Of a stretch of 12,632 nt of DNA, positions 7,268-12,632 are shown one piece after another. Source of the DNA: Anaeroglomus sp964550565 (lineage in GTDB: Bacteria; Planctomycetota; Phycisphaerae; Sedimentisphaerales; Anaerohalosphaeraceae); the NCBI GenBank assembly GCA_964550565.1, contig CAZKAI010000114.1:1-12632 (forward strand), written 5' to 3'. How positions within the stretch are numbered: position 1 is the stretch's first letter; the number at the start of each line of letters is the position of its first letter. A program made the translations under genes and the position numbers. The notes beneath the pieces are model-generated. The model had not been told where the DNA came from. It did no database searches and saw only the letters and a program-made list of their open reading frames with translations.

Positions 7268-7330
7268 CAGGACCAGTCAGATTGCTCAGTTTCAGATTTT
7301 CAATTCTTTCGTCATGGAAATATCTTTTTA

Positions 7331-7352
7331 ATTTTTACTTTGTCATTTTAAT
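7331..7352. repeat. 22-bp intergenic repeat, copy 1
   Basis: A 22-bp sequence (ATTTTTACTTTGTCATTTTA followed by AT) is identical to 8126-8147. Both copies lie in AT-rich spacers just before the next gene boundary of the same cluster. Confidence 0.7.
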
Positions 7353-7379
7353 CTTTGATATTTGATTTTTTATTTTAGC

Positions 7380-8065
7380 TCACATCCCCTTCCCCTGCAC
7401 CAACGCCCACACCGCATCCCGAAGCACAAATCTTCGACTTGCCTGATGCAAATCCGTTCCTTGGGGCACTGCAATCCCTTNNNNNNNNNNNNNNNNNNNN
7501 NNNNNNNNNNNNNNNNNNNNNNNNNNNNNNNNNNNNNNNNNNNNNNNNNNNNNNNNNNNNNNNNNNNNNNNNNNNNNNNNACAAATCTTCGACTTGCCTG
7601 ATGCAAATCCGTTCCTTGGGGCACTGCAATCCCTTGTACCAGCAAGCCCCCGGGCTCCGGCACAAAGACAGGCAAATCATAGCGTTCTTCCAACACGCCG
7701 ACCGCCTGAACCTTCTTTCCAGAAACGGCTTCGGGCCAATCACTCAGTTTATCAATCCATACCCCAAAGCCGTTGCATTGGACCAGCGTCCCAATTTTAT
7801 GCGACTCCGCAACGCCTTCCACGCTCACCTGGCTGCCGACAAATGCACAAAGAGAATCCACATCACATATATTGAATGTTGCCGCATTCATAGCCGCCGA
7901 AGGCATCTCTTGCCATCCCAGCCCTTCTTTATATTGATACCAGACAGTGTCGGATTGGCATGCTTGCCGTTCTGTATCCTGCTCACGCTGCGTTCTCAAA
8001 GGCGGCCACAGCAGCACAATTCCAATTCCCACCACCAAGACCAAACTAATCCACATCCATTTCAT
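7380..8065 (-). CDS. Small membrane-anchored protein, interrupted by an assembly gap
   Basis: The scaffold has 100 N (7481-7580) inside this gene, flanked by an exact 55-bp duplication (7426-7480 and 7581-7635). Collapsing the duplication gives one uninterrupted frame: after TDLHQASRRF it continues VLRDAVWALVQGKGM and stops at TGA (7382-7380), for a protein of about 176 residues. The N terminus is one hydrophobic segment (about residues 4-21, WISLVLVVGIGIVLLW). The region FVGSQVSVEGVAESHKIGTL, then WIDKLSDWPEAVSGKKVQAVGVL, has the alternating strands and G-K-V-x-V-x-G pattern of an OB-fold-like barrel, but I do not recognise a named family. The ATG at 8065 is preferred; a GTG at 8086 has no good ribosome-binding site. 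It is second in the minus-strand cluster, 137 bp after the VWA gene. Confidence 0.7.
7426..7635. other. Scaffold gap with duplicated contig ends
   Basis: The 55 bases immediately before the 100 N are identical to the 55 bases immediately after. This is the signature of two contigs that overlap by one assembly k-mer (k = 55) but were scaffolded instead of merged. The true sequence is probably 155 bp shorter here. Confidence 0.85.
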
Positions 8066-8125
8066 ATCCGTCCAACACCACTTCACATCACATTTTCAAA
8101 AAAGTCGTTTCAAAATCTATTTTTT

Positions 8126-8147
8126 ATTTTTACTTTGTCATTTTAAT
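8126..8147. repeat. 22-bp intergenic repeat, copy 2
   Basis: Identical to 7331-7352. The flanks are also similar T-rich sequence, so the duplicated stretch is longer if mismatches are allowed. It lies between the VWA gene and the small membrane-protein gene. Confidence 0.7.
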
Positions 8148-8165
8148 TTTTCTCTTTAGAGTTTG

Positions 8166-8196
8166 TTTAGAATTTAGAATTTACGATTTAGAATTT
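8166..8196. repeat. Three copies of TTTAGAATTT
   Basis: The 10-mer occurs at 8166-8175, 8173-8182 (overlapping) and 8187-8196, just downstream of the VWA stop codon. It resembles the AT repeat at 5292-5318, which is also immediately 3' of a gene in the same cluster. Confidence 0.65.
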
Positions 8197-8202
8197 CCCC
8201 CA

Positions 8203-9528
8203 TTATCTCTGCGACTGCCTCGCCGACTGTCCTTCCACCATCTGCTTGCGATTGCGGTTCCAGCTGGCCTCATCAAGCTGCTCAGCCTGCACTGCATTTT
8301 CCGCCGCATACCCGTTCAAAGCCGGTCTGTCATAATCCTTGGCCGCCTGCTGCAAATACGCCGCATTCATGCCCAGCATCTTTTTGGCCTCGTCCGTCTT
8401 GCCCGCATCCCGCATCTGCATCGCCAGCTTATTCCGCTCGACGGCCAGCATCTCCACCACATCCGCCATCACCCGCTTATTGATGCTGCGTTCCGCCTCG
8501 GCATTCGATTCGCAGAATCGCACATCCGCCGAGCCGGTAACCTTCTGCGTGGTATTGGTATTCATATCCAGATAAGCCACCCGAACCGTGCCCACCTCGC
8601 GGACCTTGTCAGCCGCATGAGCCGGAATCTCTACCTCCACAAGGATAAACTTCTCATGGTCGGCATAAATATTCTGAATGTCCAGATACACCGTCCGCCC
8701 GTCGATGCGTCCTTCCCGCCCCAGAATCCGCACCGGACGCATCCCCTCGCCGCAGATAATCTCAATCTGGGTCTTCTGCGCCACCACCGACATCGTCCGT
8801 GACAAATCCTGCTCGAAAATCTCCGCCAGTTGCGATGCCCGCTCCACAAAATAATGCCCGCCGTCACTGACAAACGCCAGCCGGCTCATCAGGTCCTCGT
8901 TATACCCCAGCCCTAGTCCGATGGTCGTAATCGAAATCCCATTCTCGGCCAGCCGGCTGCCGAGCCTGCCGACTTCCTCGGTGCTCGATGGCCCGACATT
9001 GGCCAGCCCGTCACTGAGCAGCATAAGCCGATTGACCTTGTCTTTGGACAGAAACTTCTGCAGCTCTTTGCCGCCTTTTTCCACACCCGCATACAGCGCC
9101 GTGGACCCTCCGGCGTTAAGCTGCCGGATTTTCTCGCGGACATAATCCTTGTCCGTCAGCCGCGTCGCCGGCACCAGCACCTCGACGCCGCTATCGTATG
9201 CCACCACCGACAAAATATCGTCGCTATTCAGACGCTCCAATGCCAGCAGGGCCGCCTCTTTGGCCTTTTCCATCTTGCGGTCGGACGACATTGAGCCGGA
9301 TTTGTCAATCACAATCGCCAGGTTGATCGGCACACGGCAGCGACACGTGTTATACCGCGGGCAGCCCTTAAGCCCCACACGCAGGTACACCGTCTGCATC
9401 TGGCCCGCCGCCAGCATCGACTGATTCACATCCGCCGTCAGCGTGACAGTCTGCACCGTTTCTGCCAATCCCGCCGCCCCGCACAGCAGCACCATCGCCG
9501 CAATCACTAATTTGCTTTTCGTTTCCAT
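8203..9528 (-). CDS. Secreted von Willebrand factor A (VWA) domain protein
   Basis: A 441-residue protein with a signal peptide (hydrophobic 7-21, cleavage probably after A22, GLAETV). The VWA domain spans about residues 68-260 and has a complete MIDAS metal-binding site: D75-x-S77-x-S79 in IDKSGSM, T143 in GGSTALY and D173 in LLSDGLAN. It should therefore bind a divalent cation and a protein ligand outside the cytoplasm. A cysteine triad (C56, C62, C64) lies just before the domain. The C-terminal ~180 residues are a strand-rich part and then a charged helical tail. The start at 9528 has AGGGGA 6 nt upstream. An upstream in-frame ATG at 9567 also has AGAGGA, which would add 13 residues before the signal sequence. 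It is first in the minus-strand cluster, downstream of a proposed regulator-dependent promoter. Confidence 0.92.
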   Translation of the reverse strand: METKSKLVIAAMVLLCGAAGLAETVQTVTLTADVNQSMLAAGQMQTVYLRVGLKGCPRYNTCRCRVPINLAIVIDKSGSMSSDRKMEKAKEAALLALERLNSDDILSVVAYDSGVEVLVPATRLTDKDYVREKIRQLNAGGSTALYAGVEKGGKELQKFLSKDKVNRLMLLSDGLANVGPSSTEEVGRLGSRLAENGISITTIGLGLGYNEDLMSRLAFVSDGGHYFVERASQLAEIFEQDLSRTMSVVAQKTQIEIICGEGMRPVRILGREGRIDGRTVYLDIQNIYADHEKFILVEVEIPAHAADKVREVGTVRVAYLDMNTNTTQKVTGSADVRFCESNAEAERSINKRVMADVVEMLAVERNKLAMQMRDAGKTDEAKKMLGMNAAYLQQAAKDYDRPALNGYAAENAVQAEQLDEASWNRNRKQMVEGQSARQSQR

Positions 9529-9534
9529 AATCAT

Positions 9535-9540
9535 TCCCCT
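9535..9540 (-). promoter_or_regulatory. Ribosome-binding site of the VWA gene
   Basis: AGGGGA on the minus strand is 6 nt before the ATG at 9528. This supports the start that gives a standard signal peptide, although a second site-start pair exists 39 nt upstream. Confidence 0.6.
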
Positions 9541-9636
9541 TTCTTGAATTTGATATCGATCCAACATGATTTCCTCTTTCACAACCTCCCACCCTTGAAA
9601 CAATCCTGCATTCTTATTCACTTGTTGACACGTTCT

Positions 9637-9668
9637 GCATACTTGTATACCTGTATACTTGCATACCT
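9637..9668. repeat. 8-bp tandem repeat, four units
   Basis: Four consecutive 8-mers of the form G(C/T)ATAC(T/C)T: GCATACTT, GTATACCT, GTATACTT, GCATACCT. A second short 8-bp tandem, TGTCTTCC twice, follows at 9676-9691. Both lie in the presumed leader of the VWA transcript. Confidence 0.75.
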
Positions 9669-9740
9669 AATAATTTGTCTTCCTGTCTTCCTGATTTTTC
9701 CTTTTCCCTTTTTACTTTTCACTTTTTATCTTACTTTTAA

Positions 9741-9785
9741 ATTATACGGCTGACGCCCGGAAAGTGGATGTAAAGAGTCTGTAAA
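9741..9785 (-). promoter_or_regulatory. Minus-strand arm of the symmetric promoter: drives the VWA cluster
   Basis: On the minus strand TTTACA (9785-9780), 5 bp, TTTACA (9774-9769), 22 bp, then a perfect TATAAT (9746-9741). The expected -35 position holds ATCCAC, unlike consensus, which suggests an activator-dependent promoter. The repeat period of 11 bp fits a tandem OmpR/PhoB-type dimer. Assignment to the VWA gene is by orientation. Confidence 0.55.
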
Positions 9786-9800
9786 AAGAATCGCCCATGT

Positions 9801-9845
9801 TTTACACACAATTTACAATAGCCAAAGGGGGAGATAGACTATAAT
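9801..9845 (+). promoter_or_regulatory. Plus-strand arm of the symmetric promoter: drives the two-component operon
   Basis: TTTACA (9801-9806), 5 bp, TTTACA (9812-9817), 22 bp, then a perfect TATAAT (9840-9845). It is the mirror image of the minus-strand arm about position 9793. The expected -35 position (AATAGC) does not match consensus. The -10 lies 56 bp before the response-regulator start, so autoregulation is likely if the regulator binds here. Confidence 0.55.
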
Positions 9846-9901
9846 ATATAGAGTGAATCGTTACTGAAAATATCGCTATCCGGCTTACTGCGGCAAAAAC
9901 G

Positions 9902-10594
9902 ATGGAAAATCAAAAACACATACTGGTCATCGAAGACGAAGAAAAAATTCGCGTCGGGCTCAAAGACTTCCTCGAGTTTCACGGCTTTGCCGTCGATATC
10001 GCCGAAGACGGCCTGACCGCCAACCGCATCGCCTCCCAGCATCGCTTCGACCTGATCCTGCTGGACCTCATGCTGCCCCATATCAGCGGCTCGGACCTCT
10101 GTGCCGCCTGGCGAAGACAGGGCATCATCACCCCCATCATCATGCTCACCGCCAAAGGCCAGCAGCAGGACAAAATCGATGGCCTCGACCTCGGAGCCGA
10201 CGACTACGTCGTTAAGCCCTTCTCGCTCGAAGAACTCCTGGCTCGCATCCGCGCCGTCCTTCGACGCACCGACCCGACCCACAGCGTCGGCCGGCAATTT
10301 ACCTTCGGACAGTTCACCGTCGATATGACTAATCTGACCCTGTCGGCCAGTAACCAGAAAACCACACTCACCCCGCGCCAGGCCCAGATGATTCAGTTCT
10401 TCGCCGCCAACCCCGCACGCATCATCAGCCGCCAGGAACTCTACCAGAACGTCTGGAACGAATCCATGGAAGGCATTGAAACCCGCACCGTCGATATGCA
10501 CATCGTCCGCCTGCGCGAATTGCTCAAGGACGCCGGCGCCAAAACCGAACTCATCCACACCGTCCGCGGTGCCGGCTACCAGTTCAACGGCTGA
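9902..10594 (+). CDS. OmpR/PhoB-family response regulator
   Basis: A 230-residue protein of normal length for the family. The receiver domain (about 5-120) has the acidic pocket E11/D12, the phospho-acceptor D55 in LILLDLMLP, T83 in MLTA and K105 in VVKPFS, all as expected for an active receiver. The C-terminal winged helix (about 135-228) shows LTPRQAQMIQFFAANPARII, the recognition region RTVDMHIVRLRELL and the ending VRGAGYQFNG. The start ATG has no clear Shine-Dalgarno sequence, unlike most genes here. The kinase gene begins 18 nt downstream, so the two are one operon. Direct repeats of the type bound by this family lie upstream and on the divergent side, which points to control of itself and of the VWA/DUF4139 cluster. 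Its signal is unknown; no phosphate-transport genes are present. Confidence 0.96.
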   Translation: MENQKHILVIEDEEKIRVGLKDFLEFHGFAVDIAEDGLTANRIASQHRFDLILLDLMLPHISGSDLCAAWRRQGIITPIIMLTAKGQQQDKIDGLDLGADDYVVKPFSLEELLARIRAVLRRTDPTHSVGRQFTFGQFTVDMTNLTLSASNQKTTLTPRQAQMIQFFAANPARIISRQELYQNVWNESMEGIETRTVDMHIVRLRELLKDAGAKTELIHTVRGAGYQFNG

Positions 10595-10612
10595 TTGAAA
10601 AGGCGAATCGTT

Positions 10613-12632
10613 ATGCTCAAACGCTTTATACTAATTTGTTTCATCCTGACCGTCGTCATCGCCGGCCTGATCGCCCTGGGTCTCAGCGCCCTCGACATGC
10701 ACCAGAAAACCCTCAGCGCCGAACGCCAGACCCAGTTCGTCTCGGTCGCCGAACAAATCCGCCTCGACATCAAACGCACCCTCGACGACTTCGTCCAGGC
10801 CGAACAGAAACGCCCTTATACCGACTATCTGCCCGTCTATGTCCCCGAAACCACCAACGAGGCCGCAGCCTTTGTCCGCAGCCCCCTGGCCGACACGCTG
10901 ACCAATGGCCTGGCTTTCGGCTACTTCCAGATCGACAGCTCCGCCGCCCTGACGCTGCCCTTCGATGCGACCCAGACCAAGTCCAAAACCGAATTTATCG
11001 CCTACAACGGTATTCTCGAAAATCAGCTCCTGCCCGCACTCGGCGGACGCGAATTCCTCGAAACCCAGCGCGTCCAGTTCGACCTCCAGCAGGGTGCAGG
11101 CGATAATACATTTTCGAACTACGTGTTTAACCGCAGCAATGCCGCTGCGCCATTATCCTCGCGCCGGGAACAAACTACCCAGTCACTCGACGGCTGGCAA
11201 ACCCAGCAGGCACTCGCTCAGCAGCAGGCACAACCCCCGGCCCAATCCCCTCAACAAGTCCAGATGGAGCAGCAGCGAGAAATAGCACAGCAGGTTCAAA
11301 CCCAATACACCCAGCAAATGCAGCAGCAAATGCCCCGGCAAAGTCCCGACCGCGCAGGACGATACCGCATCGAAAGCCTCGACGAATCCACCCAGGCCGT
11401 TCAGGTTGTCACCCAGCAGCGTCAGGCCGCCGACCTGAATATCGCCCAGCAGGCCAAATCCGCCAAAACAGATGACAATATCAACCTGGAAACAAAAAAG
11501 GCGGAAAAACAATTCGATGCGGACGCCGCCATCTCCAAAGAGTCTGTCCCAAAACCACAAAAAAGCACAACACCTTCCGACAAAAGCAAAACCGTCACAT
11601 CGGCAGCCGAACAGAGCAAGATGGGCATGGGAATACAAATGGGACCAGCCAATGGCATGATGCCCGGCGGCATGGCAGGAATCGATCAGCCTATGCCCGG
11701 CATGATGGGCGGCGCCCCCACGACAGCCGAACCCGAACAGCCCGCCCCGCAGACCCCCGTGCAAATCCGCATCGAGCCGTTCGTCCCTCTGCTGGTTCCC
11801 TATACCAACGGCACCAACGGCCTGTTCTCCGGCCAGGTCTTCCTCCTGCGACACATCCAGATCGAACAGACTCATCTCATCCAGGGCTTTCGGCTCAACC
11901 AGACCGACCTGGCCGCCAAAATTGAAGACTCCGCCAAACGCTTTCTCCGCCGGGGCATGGGCTTTGACCTGTCCCGCTCCGAACGCATCGATGCCGCCTA
12001 CACCGCCATCCTTGACTTCGGCTTCGGCGAAATCGGACTGCACCTGCTGGAACTGGAGCCAGCCTGGATACAAACCCGCGTCGCCGGCCTGCGCCACTGG
12101 TTCTACGCCATCGTCGCCGTGGTCATCCTCGCCATCATCCTGACGATGCTGAGCCTCTACAAAAGCCTCACCGAACAGGTCCGCCTGTCCAAAAAGAAAG
12201 ATGACTTCATCTCCGCCGTCTCGCATGAACTCCGCACCCCGCTGACCTCCATCCGCATGTACGCCGAGATGCTCGAAAAAGACTGGGTCCCCACCGAACA
12301 GAAACGCCGCCAGTATTACTCCGGCATGCGCCAGGAAACCGAACGCCTCAGCCGCCTCATCGAAAACGTGCTCGATTTCTCACGCATCCAGCGCGGCAGC
12401 AAACAATATCAATTCGTCCTCGGCGACGTCAACGACTGCCTGACCCAGACCGTGCGGATGATGGAGCCGTACGCCCAGAAGGCCGGCTTCGAGCTGCACA
12501 CCGAACTGGCCGACATCGAACCATTCACTTTCGACCGCGACGCCGTCATGCAGATCGCCATCAATCTCATCGACAACGCCTGCAAATACGCCCGCCCCGC
12601 CGTAGATAACCACATCACGCTCCGCACCCGCA
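10613..12632 (+). CDS. Sensor histidine kinase with large extracytoplasmic region, truncated by the right edge
   Basis: A frame of 673 complete codons runs off the window. It has a first transmembrane segment (about 4-26), a very long extracytoplasmic part (27-495), a second transmembrane segment (about 496-518) and a HisKA domain with phospho-acceptor H538 in SAVSHELRTPLTSIR. The ATPase domain begins with the N box NLIDNACKYA (N651-A660); the G boxes lie beyond the window. The extracytoplasmic part has conserved-looking ends (28-190 and about 375-495) separated by low-complexity sequence: Gln-rich (195-246), Lys/Ser/Thr-rich, then Met/Gly-rich (337-367, nine Met in 31 residues). No HAMP or PAS domain is evident. 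AAGG lies 9 nt before the ATG, 18 nt after the response-regulator stop. It presumably phosphorylates that regulator. The sensed stimulus is unknown. Confidence 0.94.
   Translation, partial: MLKRFILICFILTVVIAGLIALGLSALDMHQKTLSAERQTQFVSVAEQIRLDIKRTLDDFVQAEQKRPYTDYLPVYVPETTNEAAAFVRSPLADTLTNGLAFGYFQIDSSAALTLPFDATQTKSKTEFIAYNGILENQLLPALGGREFLETQRVQFDLQQGAGDNTFSNYVFNRSNAAAPLSSRREQTTQSLDGWQTQQALAQQQAQPPAQSPQQVQMEQQREIAQQVQTQYTQQMQQQMPRQSPDRAGRYRIESLDESTQAVQVVTQQRQAADLNIAQQAKSAKTDDNINLETKKAEKQFDADAAISKESVPKPQKSTTPSDKSKTVTSAAEQSKMGMGIQMGPANGMMPGGMAGIDQPMPGMMGGAPTTAEPEQPAPQTPVQIRIEPFVPLLVPYTNGTNGLFSGQVFLLRHIQIEQTHLIQGFRLNQTDLAAKIEDSAKRFLRRGMGFDLSRSERIDAAYTAILDFGFGEIGLHLLELEPAWIQTRVAGLRHWFYAIVAVVILAIILTMLSLYKSLTEQVRLSKKKDDFISAVSHELRTPLTSIRMYAEMLEKDWVPTEQKRRQYYSGMRQETERLSRLIENVLDFSRIQRGSKQYQFVLGDVNDCLTQTVRMMEPYAQKAGFELHTELADIEPFTFDRDAVMQIAINLIDNACKYARPAVDNHITLRTR

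Larger units (their letters stand above)
9529..9901. other. Divergent intergenic regulatory region and long leader
   Basis: This 373-bp region separates the minus-strand VWA cluster from the plus-strand two-component system. It contains a symmetric promoter/operator array (9741-9845), a T-rich low-complexity stretch (about 9676-9740) and an 8-bp tandem repeat (9637-9668). If the minus-strand -10 box is right, the VWA transcript carries a leader of about 200 nt. No convincing gene is seen. Confidence 0.6.

Noticed and set aside
7145..7365. Short plus-strand frames reading CHSRESGNPE or MSFPRKRESRI
   Set aside because: These are translations of the common ATTCCCGC palindromic repeat and its flank, a familiar spurious protein. 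No coding support.
7426..7635. The 55-bp duplication considered as a target-site or mobile-element repeat
   Set aside because: Both copies abut the N run exactly and merging them restores an open reading frame, so an assembly overlap explains it better.
9625..9659. Perfect TTGACA on the plus strand at 9625-9630 as a promoter for the response regulator
   Set aside because: The nearest -10-like sequences are at spacings of 15 (TATACC) and 23 (TATACT), neither good. It lies about 270 bp before the gene, within the tandem repeat.
9637..9691. Tandem repeats considered as a CRISPR remnant
   Set aside because: Units are 8 bp and contiguous, without spacers; no cas genes are present.
11183..12226. 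A 347-codon open frame on the minus strand, opposite the histidine kinase
   Set aside because: Gly/Phe/Asp-rich composition typical of an antisense shadow; the plus-strand frame has clear kinase motifs.

Overview
The window looks like part of a planctomycete chromosome, possibly from the Phycisphaerae. The evidence is indirect: a membrane-anchored protein with a pseudopilin-like C-terminal segment of a kind common in that phylum, paired MuiA/DUF4139-type envelope proteins beside a secreted VWA protein, mixed-GC coding sequence, and AT-rich repetitive spacers. No rRNA, tRNA or housekeeping marker is present, so the assignment is tentative. A 100-N gap flanked by an exact 55-bp duplication shows that this is a scaffolded draft, probably from a metagenome or short reads.

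Layout. The left edge (1-63, minus) holds the first 21 codons of an unidentified gene. A 307-bp spacer with a G-quadruplex-like tract follows. Next come a membrane-anchored protein of unknown function (371-1816, minus) and a PocR/AraC-type regulator (2004-3293, minus) that has its own promoter and an operator-like palindrome. A strong intrinsic terminator (3376-3404) closes a four-gene minus-strand cluster. In transcription order this cluster is a secreted VWA-domain protein (9528-8203), a small membrane-anchored protein (8065-7380, interrupted by the gap), a divergent DUF4139-like exported protein (7102-5327) and a MuiA/DUF4139 exported protein (5209-3425).

Divergent from this cluster is a plus-strand two-component system: an OmpR/PhoB-type response regulator (9902-10594) and a sensor histidine kinase (10613 to the right edge, incomplete). 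The kinase has a very long extracytoplasmic region with Gln-rich and Met/Gly-rich insertions.

How the parts may work together. The 373-bp region between the two divergent units contains a strikingly mirror-symmetric arrangement centred on 9793. Reading outward in each direction there are two TTTACA half-sites 11 bp apart, exactly 22 bp, then a perfect TATAAT. OmpR/PhoB-family regulators typically bind direct repeats of this period, and the half-site resembles Bacillus PhoP boxes. The inference is that the response regulator controls both its own operon and the VWA/DUF4139 envelope cluster, making one signal-responsive envelope module. This is the most interesting feature of the window. Its signal and physiological role cannot be read from the sequence.
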